Assembly (NCBI GenBank): GCA_038250905.1
Contig: JBBSBV010000020.1
Span: 19,562-83,561, forward strand
Length of the DNA stretch: 64,000 bases
Reading direction: 5' to 3'
Origin: JAENVU01 sp038250905
GTDB taxonomy: Bacteria; Actinomycetota; Acidimicrobiia; IMCC26256; JAENVU01
In this document: one piece after another, positions 1-8,103 of the stretch
Layout of the letters: every line of letters begins with the position of its first letter
How positions within the stretch are numbered: position 1 is the stretch's first letter
Notes under the pieces: model-generated
What the model was told of the DNA's origin: nothing
The model's database searches: none
What the model saw: only the letters and a program-made list of their open reading frames with translations
Program-made: the position numbers and the translations under genes

Positions 1-1
1 G

Positions 2-106
2 GACGGACGCCATCTCAGCGTCGTCGGTTCCCGGCGCCTGACCGATCGCTTCCGGTCCATCATCGAGTCTCGCGTGCCGCTGATCACGGCGGCTTCGGTA
101 CCGTGA
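2..106 (+). CDS. 3' end of an upstream gene (partial)
   Basis: An open frame enters from the left edge and ends at TGA 104-106, about 34 residues of a C-terminus (DGRHLSVVGS near the start, ending ITAASVP). Its codons look coding, with mostly G or C at third positions. No domain can be named from so short a piece. The next gene starts 45 bases downstream on the same strand, so the two may be co-transcribed. Confidence 0.45.
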   Translation, partial: DGRHLSVVGSRRLTDRFRSIIESRVPLITAASVP

Positions 107-151
107 CCCGATGAGCACGAGACCCGGTCCGCAGGACCACGAGGACAAGGG

Positions 152-514
152 ATGAGCGTCCCCGTCGATCTCGCCGCCCTCGAGACCCTCGTGGGTGCGC
201 TCGGGCCCGAGACGCTGCTCGCCACCGTGTCCGACGACGGCCGACCGCACATCGTCTCGGTCGTCGCGACCTGGAACGACGGTGCCATCGCGTGCGGTGG
301 GGGTGGCCGCACCCGGGCCAACGCCACCGTCAATCCGACCGTCACGTTCATCTGGCCGACGGTCCACGAGGATGCGTACCGGCTGATCGTGGACGGCACC
401 GCCGCGGTGGACGACGCCGGAGCACGCATCGTCGTCACCCCGACGTTCGCGGTCCTGCACCGGATCAGTACCGCACCCGACACCGGGCCGACCTGCGTGC
501 CGGTCGAAGCCTGA
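152..514 (+). CDS. Pyridoxamine 5'-phosphate oxidase-like flavin/F420 split-barrel protein
   Basis: A 120-residue protein. The N-terminal stretch LLATVSDDGRPHIVSV is typical of the PPOX-like split beta-barrel fold, whose members bind FMN or F420 and reduce or oxidise small molecules. The family is usually 120-150 residues, so this is a compact but complete member. The start follows GACAAGG, a modest ribosome-binding site. It converges with the LtrA gene, leaving only 3 bases between the stops. The fold assignment is fairly safe, but cofactor and substrate cannot be read from the sequence. It is a separate gene from the truncated PPOX remnant near 18.8 kb. Confidence 0.7.
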   Translation: MSVPVDLAALETLVGALGPETLLATVSDDGRPHIVSVVATWNDGAIACGGGGRTRANATVNPTVTFIWPTVHEDAYRLIVDGTAAVDDAGARIVVTPTFAVLHRISTAPDTGPTCVPVEA

Positions 515-517
515 CGA

Positions 518-1696
518 CTACTCGTCGCCGCCGGCCGCCGCGCGCGCGATCGCGCCGGCCTGGAACCGCCGCCAGGTGATGGCCTGGGTGATCCCGAGCA
601 CGATCCCGACCGCGGCCACGACGAGGAACCCCGGGATCGACGACGCCAACGGGATCAACCCCGCGACCACGACGATCGCGACCACCCGTTCCGGCGCGAG
701 CCGCCGCGTCACCCGGTACTGGATCGAGAGGTAGCCGCCGAGCAGCAGGGCCACCGAGGCCACGAGCAGCACCCGGTGCGCGAGATCGATGTCGTCGGTC
801 GGGGACGCGACCATCGAGCGGACCACCACTGCATACGCGACGATGCCCGCGATGAGCGGGAAGTGGCCGAAGGTGAAGAGGTCCCGCGCCTGGCGGGCCC
901 GGGCCGAACCTTGGGCGGATCGGAGTGCGAACTCACCCACGTCGGGGATGAACGCGAAGTAGGTCCACCAGTACACGCACGCGGTGCCGACCGCGGCGAG
1001 CACGCCGAGCGCGACGGTGCCGTCGAGCCCGTGTTCGGATGCGGTGGCCCCCGCTGTCACCAGCACCTCACCGAGGGCGATGATGACGAACAGTGCATGC
1101 CGCTCCGCGAAGTGCACCGGGTTGAGCGCCCAGACGCCACGCGCGCCCCGCCACGCGCCGACGATGGGAATCACCGCGGCCGCGATCCACCAGGCCGTAC
1201 GCGCGTCCCCGTGGCAGTACCCACCGATCACCACCACCGCCGGCGACAGGATCGCCACCGCCGCGAACCGCACGTACGCGGGGCGCAGGGTCGAGATGCG
1301 GACCGCGTTCCAACCCTGCATCGACAGGACCAGGGTCTGCACCAGGAAGTACGAGACGCCGAACCACGGACCACCCGCACCGAAGGCCGTCGGGATGGCG
1401 ACCGCCACGACCAACTCGGCCGGGATCGTCATGAGCACGAGCACGCGCGTGCCGGCGCGGGCCTGGAGGTCGACGGCGGTCCCGGCCCAGGTGAACTGCG
1501 ACCACTGCCACCACACCAGCCAGGCCAGCAGCACCCCTTCGCCGATCGACCGGGCGTCGAGACCGTGCGCGAGCGTGCTCGCGATCGCGGTGACCGCGAA
1601 CACGAAGACGAGATCGAGGAAGAGTTCGAGGTTGCTCGCGTGACGTTCGCGCCGTTCGCCGGGCGAACTGAGTCCGTCCAACGTCTCGTCAACCAC
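518..1696 (-). CDS. Low temperature requirement protein A (LtrA) family membrane protein
   Basis: A 392-residue protein with about ten hydrophobic segments. Family marks are ELFLDLVFVFAVT near residue 25 and HFAERHALFVIIALGE near residue 195, both diagnostic of LtrA proteins. The family was named for a Listeria cold-growth mutant. Its biochemical activity is not firmly known, and it sits in the cytoplasmic membrane. The start is GTG at 1696, 12 bases after the stop of the TrmO-like gene, so the two minus-strand genes probably share a transcript. The length is normal for the family. Confidence 0.85.
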   Translation of the reverse strand: MVDETLDGLSSPGERRERHASNLELFLDLVFVFAVTAIASTLAHGLDARSIGEGVLLAWLVWWQWSQFTWAGTAVDLQARAGTRVLVLMTIPAELVVAVAIPTAFGAGGPWFGVSYFLVQTLVLSMQGWNAVRISTLRPAYVRFAAVAILSPAVVVIGGYCHGDARTAWWIAAAVIPIVGAWRGARGVWALNPVHFAERHALFVIIALGEVLVTAGATASEHGLDGTVALGVLAAVGTACVYWWTYFAFIPDVGEFALRSAQGSARARQARDLFTFGHFPLIAGIVAYAVVVRSMVASPTDDIDLAHRVLLVASVALLLGGYLSIQYRVTRRLAPERVVAIVVVAGLIPLASSIPGFLVVAAVGIVLGITQAITWRRFQAGAIARAAAGGDE

Positions 1697-1708
1697 GGGC
1701 GGTACCGA

Positions 1709-2173
1709 TCACCAATACCCCGCCATGAGGTCGGTCGCCCACGCCGGTTCGCTGGTCTCGCCGCGCGGCGCGAACCCGCGGAGGTAGGGCTTCACGTCGA
1801 GCACCGGCGTACCGTCGATCGCGTCGAGGCCGGCCACGTCGATCCAGCCGTCGCCGATCGCGACGAGCCGGCAGACCGTGCTGCCGATGCGGTTCGGGCG
1901 GTCCTTGGCGCGCTGCGCCAGGATCCCGACGAGCGGCCAGTCGGCCCGGCCCCGCGGATGGCGCGCGCCCCGGCACACCGACTCCGCGTCGACCCGGTCG
2001 AACACGAACGTGACCTCGATGTGGGAGAACGAGTCCAGACCGAGGATCGCGCTCGGTTCGACCACGGAGGTGTCGAGTTCGATTCGGGCGCGCACCGCAT
2101 CCCACTCGTCGTCGATCGGCTCGGCGCGGCCGCCGACGACGGTACCGACCGCCACCACGGTGAAGCTGCTCAC
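1709..2173 (-). CDS. TrmO/TsaA-like (UPF0066) SAM-dependent methyltransferase
   Basis: A 154-residue member of the UPF0066/TrmO family. Characterised members N6-methylate t6A37 of threonyl tRNA using S-adenosylmethionine. The core motif HPRG followed by GILAQRAKDRPNRIGST (residues about 70-95) is clear. The form with AQRAKDRPN differs from the ATRSPxRPN seen in classical TrmO, and the C-terminal extension of the enterobacterial protein is missing, so this is a short subgroup whose substrate may differ. DVKPYLRGFAPRG near the C-terminus also fits the family. It lies just upstream of the LtrA gene and 82 bases beyond the end of the ltp2-like gene. Confidence 0.75.
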   Translation of the reverse strand: MSSFTVVAVGTVVGGRAEPIDDEWDAVRARIELDTSVVEPSAILGLDSFSHIEVTFVFDRVDAESVCRGARHPRGRADWPLVGILAQRAKDRPNRIGSTVCRLVAIGDGWIDVAGLDAIDGTPVLDVKPYLRGFAPRGETSEPAWATDLMAGYW

Positions 2174-2255
2174 GGAGTCCTCTCGCCGGCTCGGAACCGA
2201 ATCGCAGCACCGTACCGGGCGGGACCTTCACGAGCGGCCGATTCAGCCAGGCGGA

Positions 2256-3422
2256 TCAGGCCCGGCCGAGGATCAGACCGCTCGTCGGGACGCCGGTGCC
2301 GGCGGTGACGAGGACGTGCTCCACGGCGGCGACCTGGTTGCACGACGTGCCGCGGACCTGCCGGACGGCCTCGGTGATGCCGTTCATACCGTGGATGTAG
2401 GCCTCGCCCAGGAGACCTCCACTCGTGTTGATCGGCAGCGTCCCACCGACCGAGAGGTTCTCGACCGTCGCGAAGTCCTTGGCCTCGCCCCGCCCACAGA
2501 ACCCCAACTCCTCGAGCTGCATCAGCACGAAGGGGGTGAAGTGGTCGTAGAGGAACGCGGTCGAGATGTCGTCCGGGCCGAGGCCGGAATCGGCCCACAA
2601 CTTGCCGGCCACCGCGCCCATCTCCGGCAGCCCGGTGAGGTCGTCGCGGTAGTAGCTCGTCATCATCTCGCCGTCGAACGTGGCGCCCTGCGCGGCCGCG
2701 GTGACGAGGGCCGGCGGTTGGCGAAGGTCGCGCGCCTGCTCGGCCGAGGTGACCACCAGCGCCACCCCCCCGTCGCTTTCCTGGCAGCAGTCGAGCAACC
2801 GCAGGACGGGTTCGACGATCCACCGTGAGGCCTGGTGGTCGGCGATCGTGATCGGTCGCTCGTAGAACCACGCGTCCGGATTGGTGGCGGCGTGCTTGCG
2901 GTCGACCACCGCGATCGGCGCGAAGTCGGCGTTGGTCACGCCGTACGCGTGCATGTACCGCCGCGCGTGGAGCGCCACCCACGACGCGGGGGTGAGGAGT
3001 CCGTACGGCGCGTACCACGACAACCATGGCGGCATCGCGGTGATCGAGCGACCCATGTCGCCGAATCGCATCCCCGACCGCTCGTTGAACGCGCGATAAC
3101 AGACCACGACCTTCGCCGCGCCCGACGCGACCGCGCTCACCGCGAGCGCGACGGTGCCGGCTGCCGCACCGCCGCCGTACGGCACGCGGGTGAACATCGA
3201 GAGCTGCGGGATGCCGAGGTTCCGGGCGACCTCCATCTCCTCGCTCGTGTCGAGCGTGAAGGTGACGAGACCGTCCACGTCGGCCGGGGTGAGCCCGGCG
3301 TCGTCGAGCGCGGCCTTGATCGCCTCGCACGCAAGTTGCAGTTCGCTCCGGCCCGACTCCTTGGAGAACTCGGTCTGCCCGATGCCCGCGATCGCGGTCC
3401 GGTCCTTCAGCCATCCCGTCAC
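2256..3422 (-). CDS. Thiolase-fold lipid-transfer protein (Ltp2-like retro-aldolase)
   Basis: A 388-residue thiolase-superfamily protein of the SCP-x/lipid-transfer type. It begins with TAIAGIGQTEFSK and ends with a glycine-rich C-terminal segment that includes GEAYIHGMNG. Where classical thiolases carry the nucleophilic Cys, this protein reads RVPYGGGAAAG with no Cys. That matches Ltp2-type aldolases, which cleave a side-chain acyl-CoA rather than performing Claisen thiolysis. It is the last of four genes joined by GTGA overlaps (start GTG at 3422). The upstream genes encode a MaoC-like hydratase, a DUF35 protein and a second hot-dog protein, the same order as mycobacterial chsH2-chsH1-ltp2. 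The substrate may be a steroid or another branched acyl-CoA; this is inference from family and order. Confidence 0.82.
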   Translation of the reverse strand: MTGWLKDRTAIAGIGQTEFSKESGRSELQLACEAIKAALDDAGLTPADVDGLVTFTLDTSEEMEVARNLGIPQLSMFTRVPYGGGAAAGTVALAVSAVASGAAKVVVCYRAFNERSGMRFGDMGRSITAMPPWLSWYAPYGLLTPASWVALHARRYMHAYGVTNADFAPIAVVDRKHAATNPDAWFYERPITIADHQASRWIVEPVLRLLDCCQESDGGVALVVTSAEQARDLRQPPALVTAAAQGATFDGEMMTSYYRDDLTGLPEMGAVAGKLWADSGLGPDDISTAFLYDHFTPFVLMQLEELGFCGRGEAKDFATVENLSVGGTLPINTSGGLLGEAYIHGMNGITEAVRQVRGTSCNQVAAVEHVLVTAGTGVPTSGLILGRA

Positions 3423-3853
3423 GCGGGCCTCCGCACCGGGAGCGAGAGCCGGGCCGTACCCGAGACGTGGTCACCGAGGTCGTTCGTCGCCTGCAGCGCG
3501 ACCTCGACGATGCCCTCGTCCCCTTCCATGGCCGTGCCCACGACCGATCCGGTGAAGGTGAGGACCGAGCCGGGGAACACGGGCACGCCGAGCCGGATCG
3601 CCAGGGCCTTGACCATGGCTTCGGGCCCGGCCCAGTCGGTGAGGAACCGGGTGCAGTAGCCGGTGTCCGAGAGGATGTTCATGAAGATGTCGGGCGCGCC
3701 CTGGGCGTTCGCGTACTCACGGTCGTGGTGCACGGGCATGAAGTCGCGGGTGGCGATCGCACCGGCCACGATGCGGGTGGCGGTCATCTCGAGGACGAGC
3801 GGCGGCAGTTCGTCGCCCACGTGCACGTCGGCCCAGATGAGCGACGCGCTCAC
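3419..3853 (-). CDS. MaoC-like hot-dog hydratase (ChsH1-like)
   Basis: A 144-residue single hot-dog domain. It carries the hydratase-2 signature Asp-x4-His in RDFMPVHHD (residues about 37-45), the catalytic Asp/His pair of MaoC enoyl-CoA hydratases. In the mycobacterial ChsH1-ChsH2 heteromer the catalytic pair sits in ChsH1, so this is the likely active subunit. It would hydrate an enoyl-CoA to the 3-hydroxy ester that the downstream Ltp2-like aldolase cleaves. The GTG start overlaps the previous stop by 4 bases (GTGA), and its own stop overlaps the ltp2-like start in the same way, so tight translational coupling is expected. Confidence 0.8.
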   Translation of the reverse strand: MSASLIWADVHVGDELPPLVLEMTATRIVAGAIATRDFMPVHHDREYANAQGAPDIFMNILSDTGYCTRFLTDWAGPEAMVKALAIRLGVPVFPGSVLTFTGSVVGTAMEGDEGIVEVALQATNDLGDHVSGTARLSLPVRRPA

Positions 3854-4254
3854 GCTGCGGCCACCGGGCGGAACTGCGGGAGCACGAGGCTATCGTCGAA
3901 GGTCTCGAAGAAGACCTCGACCGGCATCCCGATCGTGACGTCGTCCGGCGCGATCTCACACAGGTTCGACACCAGTCGAATGCCTTCCTCCAGTTCCACC
4001 AGCACGACGATGTAGGGGTACTCGAACCACGGGTACGGCGGGTGCTGGGGCATCACGAAACTGAAGACCTCACCGCGCCCCGACGACTCGATCGTGTCCC
4101 ACTCCACCGAGTTGCACGCAGGACACATCGGCCGGGGCGGGTGACGGAGCGTGCCGCAGCCGGCACAGCGTTGGATCAGGAGGTGCCCGGCCGCGAATCC
4201 CTCCCAGAAGAAGCGGGTGTCGTGGGTGACCGACGGCGCCAGACGCGAGCTCAC
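3850..4254 (-). CDS. DUF35 zinc-ribbon/OB-fold protein (ChsH2 C-terminal half)
   Basis: A 134-residue DUF35 protein with an N-terminal rubredoxin-like zinc ribbon, CAGCG then CPACN (residues about 31-50), followed by an OB fold. DUF35 partners dock onto thiolase-type acyl-CoA enzymes. In mycobacterial ChsH2 this domain is fused behind a hot-dog domain and binds Ltp2. Here it is a separate gene, but it sits exactly where the fused domain would be, between the upstream hot-dog gene and the catalytic MaoC gene, with GTGA overlaps on both sides. All four zinc-ligand Cys are present. Confidence 0.85.
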   Translation of the reverse strand: MSSRLAPSVTHDTRFFWEGFAAGHLLIQRCAGCGTLRHPPRPMCPACNSVEWDTIESSGRGEVFSFVMPQHPPYPWFEYPYIVVLVELEEGIRLVSNLCEIAPDDVTIGMPVEVFFETFDDSLVLPQFRPVAAA

Positions 4255-4832
4255 GCGGCGAATCCTTCCGGCTTGAACTTGAGGATGCGGAACAGTTGAC
4301 GCCCGACGGACTCGCCCGCGCCATCGGTGTAGTCGGTGACCCAGGTGACGAAGTACCCCGGGCCGAGCCGGGTGCGCTTCTCGTCCGACACCGATTCCAA
4401 CACGGTGGTCGCGGAGACGACGTCGCCGAGCCGGAGGTACCGATGGATCTCGAACTCGGAGTTGGCCGCGAGCGTGCCGACGAACCCGGCGTCATCGAGC
4501 AGCGTGAGTACCTCGGCGCCACCGGATTCCACCGGCGATCCCCCGCGCTCGCGCATGCCGGTGATCCGGGGCGTGGCCATGGTCCAGGTCTGGAGCATCA
4601 GCGGCGGAGCCACGACCCCACCGAAGTGCGTGCCGGCCGCGAACTCGGGATCGGTGTAGACCGGGTTGGCGTCCTCGAACGCCGCCGCCCAGTGCCGGAT
4701 CATCGGCTGGTTGACCGGATCCGGACCGATCGACGGTCCCCGGGTTCCGATCGGCTCGCCGATCAGCGCATCGAACCGGGCCCGCAATCGCGCCCGTTCT
4801 GCGTCCGGCCCGCGGTCTGGCCCGTCGGTCAT
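4251..4832 (-). CDS. Non-catalytic MaoC/FAS1-like hot-dog protein (ChsH2 N-terminal half)
   Basis: A 193-residue hot-dog domain protein of the FAS1-like dehydratase type. At the hydratase signature it reads EDANPVYTD, where the catalytic His is replaced by Tyr, as expected for the non-catalytic ChsH2-type subunit that shapes the pocket and pairs with a catalytic MaoC partner. An open frame extends upstream to 4934, but that part would run through the palindromic operator at 4881-4906. ATG 4832 (MTDGPD) is therefore the better start. It is the first gene of the four-gene operon ending at 2256. Together with the next gene it equals one split ChsH2. Confidence 0.75.
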   Translation of the reverse strand: MTDGPDRGPDAERARLRARFDALIGEPIGTRGPSIGPDPVNQPMIRHWAAAFEDANPVYTDPEFAAGTHFGGVVAPPLMLQTWTMATPRITGMRERGGSPVESGGAEVLTLLDDAGFVGTLAANSEFEIHRYLRLGDVVSATTVLESVSDEKRTRLGPGYFVTWVTDYTDGAGESVGRQLFRILKFKPEGFAA

Positions 4833-4880
4833 CGGGTTTTCATAGTGCGAGCACGCCGACCGGCGAAAGTTGGGTGTTGC

Positions 4881-4906
4881 TACCATACCGACTAGTTGGT
4901 ACGGTA
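4881..4906. promoter_or_regulatory. TetR-type operator A between divergent operons
   Basis: A 26-bp near-palindrome in which 11 of 13 base pairs match. Its 16-bp core is TACCGACTAGTTGGTA at 4886-4901. It lies in the only gap between the minus-strand hot-dog/ltp2-like operon and the plus-strand VOC gene. A plausible plus-strand promoter encloses it, with TTGCTA at 4877-4882, a 17-base spacer and TACGGT at 4900-4905. The core is 15/16 identical to the reverse complement of the palindrome in the promoter of the tetR gene at 20243, so that regulator probably controls this divergent pair. Confidence 0.75.
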
Positions 4907-4954
4907 GACCGGCCCGGCCCCCGGACCCCACCACCGCCGATCGGAGAACCGACC

Positions 4955-5428
4955 ATGCCCCGGATCACCCCGAACCTCTGGTTCGACATGAACGGCGTGG
5001 ACGCCGCCGAGTTCTACGTCTCGATCTTCCCGAACTCGGAAATTACGAGCATCGTGGCCTACTCCGAGGTCGGACCCGGGCCTGCTGGGACGCCGATGCT
5101 CGTGGAGTTCACCCTCGACGGTCAGCCCTACACCGCCATCAACGGCGGCCCACAGTTCCACTTCGACGAGGCGATCTCGTTGCTCATCAACTGCGCCGAC
5201 CAGGCCGAGGTGGATCACTACTGGACCAGGCTGAGCGACGGCGGCGAGGAAGGGCCGTGCGGTTGGTTGAAGGACAAGTTCGGGCTCTCGTGGCAGGTCT
5301 TCCCCGTCGGCGCGACCGAGGTGCTCGGAGATCCGGACCCTGCCCGGGCGATGCGCGCGATCAAGGCGATGTACGGGATGAAGAAGATCGATCTCGCCGA
5401 GCTGCAGCGTGCCGCATCCGAGGACTGA
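4955..5428 (+). CDS. VOC/PhnB-like (3-demethylubiquinone methyltransferase-like) protein
   Basis: A 157-residue single-domain protein. It opens with ITPNLWFD, FYVSIFPNSEI and later INGGPQFHFDEAIS, the pattern of the PhnB-like vicinal-oxygen-chelate proteins (named in databases after 3-demethylubiquinone methyltransferase, an activity not established for them). The open frame begins at 4874, but the first 27 residues would lie inside the operator and promoter. ATG 4955, with GGAG at 4943-4946, is preferred. It is followed 39 bases later by a DUF1905 gene and is divergent from the ltp2-like operon under the shared palindrome. The function is unknown. Confidence 0.75.
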   Translation: MPRITPNLWFDMNGVDAAEFYVSIFPNSEITSIVAYSEVGPGPAGTPMLVEFTLDGQPYTAINGGPQFHFDEAISLLINCADQAEVDHYWTRLSDGGEEGPCGWLKDKFGLSWQVFPVGATEVLGDPDPARAMRAIKAMYGMKKIDLAELQRAASED

Positions 5429-5467
5429 TCCTGGACCCGACCCCGACCGCCACAGGAGGAGACCACG

Positions 5468-5755
5468 ATGACCGCGACCACGACCCTCGACAAGCAGTTC
5501 ACCGCCACCATGCAGCAGAGCCCCGCCCGAGGGGGTTGGACCTACGTGGTCATGCCGGGCTCGGCCGAGTTCTTCGGCACCCGCGGTCTCGTGAAGGTGG
5601 AAGGTACCGTCGACGACCAACCGTTCCGGAGTTCGTTCATGGCGCTCGGCGACGGTACCCACAAGTTGCCGATCGCCGCGCCGCTCCGGCGCGTGATCGG
5701 CAAGGCCGCCGGGGACACGGTCACCGTGAAACTCCTCCGCCGCCTCGGACGCTGA
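5468..5755 (+). CDS. DUF1905 domain protein
   Basis: A 95-residue protein made of one DUF1905 domain (FTATMQQS, WTYVVMPGSAEFFGTRG and VKVEGTVDDQPFRSSFMALGDG). This small beta-barrel domain of unknown function often accompanies YdeI/OmdA proteins. The start has a strong AGGAGG-like site (CAGGAGGAGACC) directly before ATG. It probably shares a transcript with the VOC gene 39 bases upstream. A hairpin with a T-run lies 26 bases after its stop, which would end that transcript. Confidence 0.8.
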   Translation: MTATTTLDKQFTATMQQSPARGGWTYVVMPGSAEFFGTRGLVKVEGTVDDQPFRSSFMALGDGTHKLPIAAPLRRVIGKAAGDTVTVKLLRRLGR

Positions 5756-5781
5756 CCCGGCCGCCTCTCACATCTTGCGTC

Positions 5782-5808
5782 AAAAAACCACGCCGGGCGT
5801 GGGGTTTT
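5782..5808 (+). terminator. Rho-independent terminator after the VOC-DUF1905 pair
   Basis: A run of six A precedes a 6-bp stem (CCACGC, loop CGG, GCGTGG), followed by GG and TTTT. Flanking A and T runs make it potentially bidirectional. It sits 26 bases after the DUF1905 stop and just before the DUF2855 gene. Confidence 0.6.
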
Positions 5809-5830
5809 GTCGCACGGGGTGAGGGGCACG

Positions 5831-6958
5831 ATGATCACCACCCGTTCCCGAACGCGAGTGCTGAGCATGATCATCGAGGTCAACCGGTCGGAACTCTCCG
5901 ACCTCCGCACGGTCCCGACACCGGCCACCCCACTCGGCGCCGATCAGGCCCGCCTGCGTATCGACGCGTTCGCCCTGACCGCCAACAACGTCACCTACGC
6001 GGTGTTCGGCGACGCGATGCAGTATTGGAACTTCTTCCCGAGCGACGACGTGGGGCAGTGGGGTCGGGTTCCGGTCTGGGGGTTCGCCACCGTCGTCGAG
6101 AGCACTGCGAACGGCCTGGTCGAAGGTGAGCGCCTCTACGGCTACTTCCCGATGGCCGACGAACTCGTCATCGACGCGGGGCGGCCCGACGATCGCGGCG
6201 TGACCGATCTCGCGGCCCATCGTGCGCCGATGGCGAGCGCATACAACCGGTACGTGCGCTGCGCCGCCGACCCGATCTTCCGCGCCGGGCGTGAGGCCCA
6301 GCAGATGTTGCTGTACCCGCTCTTCTTCACGTCGTTCCTCATCGACGACTTCCTCGCGGACGCATCCGACTTCGGCGCCGAGCAGGTCATCGTCTCGAGC
6401 GCGTCGAGCAAGACTGCGATCGGTGTCGGGTTCCTCACCCACCAGCGCGGCCGGCGCGTCGTCGGACTGACGTCGGCGCGGAACCGAGCGTTCGTCGAGG
6501 GACTCGGGATCTACGACGAAGTGGTCGACTACGACGCGCTCGGGAAGATCACACGGGCCCCGAGCGTGTACGTCGACATCGCCGGCAACCCCGACGTGCG
6601 CCACGCGGTGCACGCCGACGCCCCCGGCGACCTGCGGTACTCGATGGTCGTCGGCGGCACCCACTGGGCCCACCAGGCCGAGATCACCGACGGTGTCCTC
6701 GCGCCACCCGCCCCGCAGTTCTTCTTCGCGCCCGACCAGATCAAGAAGCGCACCGACGAGTGGGGAGCCGCCGAACTCGAGCGGCGGGTCGCGGGCGCCT
6801 GGGACGAGTTCTCGCCGTGGACCGACTCGTGGATGGAGATCGAAGCGGTGCGCGGTGCACCCGCGGTGGCCACGGCGTTCGCGGCCCTGGTCGGCGGGAG
6901 CCCCGATCCGCGTAGCGGCTTGGCCTGCTCCATGACCGACGAGTCGGCGGCGGACTGA
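5831..6958 (+). CDS. DUF2855 family (MDR-like) protein
   Basis: A 375-residue protein of the DUF2855 family, distantly related to medium-chain quinone oxidoreductases. Visible marks are FALTANNVTYAVFGD near the N-terminus, an MQYWNFFP segment, WGFATVVEST and a nucleotide-binding-like stretch VIVSSASSKTAIGVGFL. Enzymatic activity is not established for the family. The start is uncertain: ATG 5831 has a GGTGAGGGG site directly upstream, and ATG 5867 (MIIEVNR) is an in-frame alternative closer to the conserved N-terminus. The stop overlaps the next start by one base, so the next gene is coupled. Confidence 0.7.
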   Translation: MITTRSRTRVLSMIIEVNRSELSDLRTVPTPATPLGADQARLRIDAFALTANNVTYAVFGDAMQYWNFFPSDDVGQWGRVPVWGFATVVESTANGLVEGERLYGYFPMADELVIDAGRPDDRGVTDLAAHRAPMASAYNRYVRCAADPIFRAGREAQQMLLYPLFFTSFLIDDFLADASDFGAEQVIVSSASSKTAIGVGFLTHQRGRRVVGLTSARNRAFVEGLGIYDEVVDYDALGKITRAPSVYVDIAGNPDVRHAVHADAPGDLRYSMVVGGTHWAHQAEITDGVLAPPAPQFFFAPDQIKKRTDEWGAAELERRVAGAWDEFSPWTDSWMEIEAVRGAPAVATAFAALVGGSPDPRSGLACSMTDESAAD

Positions 6959-7659
6959 TGGCCGGTACCGCCAAGCCCTCCTACGGAACCCCGAACTGGG
7001 AGATGATCCAGCGCTGGTTCGCGTTGGCACCCGAGGACGACGGACCGTTCTGGGCGCTGAACCTCATGAAGTACCGCACCGTCGCGGCGTACGCCGATTC
7101 CGACGCCCCGGCGGTCTCGGGCCAGGCGGCCGACGACGCCTACTCGCCGCTCGGTCCGCTCGCCGCAGTCGGCGCGATGGTCGCGTTCCACGGCGACGTG
7201 ACCGACCAGCGGTTGGGCTCGCCGGCCTGGGACCGCATCGGCATCGTCCGCTACCCGAGCCGGGCCGCATTCTTCGCGATGCAGCAGCGCGACGACTTCA
7301 AGGACCAGCATGTCCACAAGGAAGCGGGCATGGAGTTCACCATCGTGATGGCGTGCCATCCCGAGACGGTCCCAGCCGCCGGAGCCGCCGAGTCGGGCGA
7401 GTTGGTGCTGAGTGTCGAGCGCGGCCCGAGCGCCGACCCGCTCCCCGCGGGCGTGAGCCTCGTGGCCGACTTCTCGGTCGAGGGCGTGATCGTCGGTGAC
7501 GAGCGGAGCTTCGACCGGGCGCGTTTCGTCCGCACCGCCGATGCCGACGCGACCGCCGCGTTCGTCGCCCTGGCTGCGGCCGCCACCGAGGCGCAGGTGA
7601 TGGTCGTCGACCGCGGGATCGACCACCTGGTCGGCTCGATCACCGACGTCGCTTCGTAA
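6958..7659 (+). CDS. Conserved protein with ferredoxin-like (DUF1330/EthD-type) fold
   Basis: A 233-residue protein. The first half (FWALNLMKYR, then WDRIGIVRYPSRAAFFAMQ and DDFKDQHVHKEAGME) has the alternating pattern of dimeric alpha-beta barrel proteins such as DUF1330. The second half is less conserved and may be a second, degenerate copy. Its start ATG overlaps the stop of the DUF2855 gene by one base, so the two are translated together. No catalytic residues can be named and no specific function is proposed. Confidence 0.6.
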   Translation: MAGTAKPSYGTPNWEMIQRWFALAPEDDGPFWALNLMKYRTVAAYADSDAPAVSGQAADDAYSPLGPLAAVGAMVAFHGDVTDQRLGSPAWDRIGIVRYPSRAAFFAMQQRDDFKDQHVHKEAGMEFTIVMACHPETVPAAGAAESGELVLSVERGPSADPLPAGVSLVADFSVEGVIVGDERSFDRARFVRTADADATAAFVALAAAATEAQVMVVDRGIDHLVGSITDVAS

Positions 7660-7756
7660 CCGGACGGGTCGACCGAATCGGGACTTGTTCCTCTGTCGCG
7701 AAGTCCCGCCGATCGGTACCGTCGAGGGCGAGAGCACGACCACTCGGAGGACCATC

Positions 7757-8023
7757 ATGATCGGTACGGCATTGTTGAACGCGTTGCCCATGGACTGGAA
7801 CGACGGTCACATGGGCGGCGGCAACGGTCGAGGGATCGTGGTGTTCCTCTGCCTGGTGCTCGCGGTGGCGGTGATCGCGGTCGTGGTTTGGTTGGTCGTG
7901 CGCCGCGGACACGACCAGCCTCGATCGGGACTGGAGGGCGCCCGCAGCATCCTCGCCGAGCGACTGGCCCGCGGGGAGATCGAACCCGACGAATACCGCG
8001 AGCGCCTGCAACACCTGCAGTGA
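7757..8023 (+). CDS. Small membrane protein with C-terminal SHOCT domain
   Basis: An 88-residue protein. There is one membrane helix at about residues 28-50 (GIVVFLCLVLAVAVIAVVVW) followed by a SHOCT domain (ARSILAERLARGEIEPDEYRERL), a short two-helix module common at the ends of bacterial membrane proteins. ATG 7757 is chosen because GGAGG lies at 7746-7750; the frame is open further upstream. SHOCT proteins are widespread and of unknown role, probably mediating oligomerisation. It stands alone between the preceding gene and the DUF6328 gene on the same strand. Confidence 0.75.
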   Translation: MIGTALLNALPMDWNDGHMGGGNGRGIVVFLCLVLAVAVIAVVVWLVVRRGHDQPRSGLEGARSILAERLARGEIEPDEYRERLQHLQ

Positions 8024-8103
8024 CGCCGGCGCGGTCCTCCCGAAGCTGGCCCCCGCCGACCCAGCTTGGTGTGAGGCCCGCGTCGCGGAGGTAGAACAAG
8101 GCA

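Noticed and set aside
2216..2233. Second DosR-like half-site (GGGACCTTCACG)
   Set aside because: Only one half-site matches and the position is near a gene end, so it is no better than chance at this GC content.
776..2308. Long plus-strand open frame opposite LtrA and the TrmO-like gene
   Set aside because: It has a low-complexity Arg/Glu/His-rich translation typical of the complement of high-GC genes, and it overlaps two well-recognised genes on the other strand.
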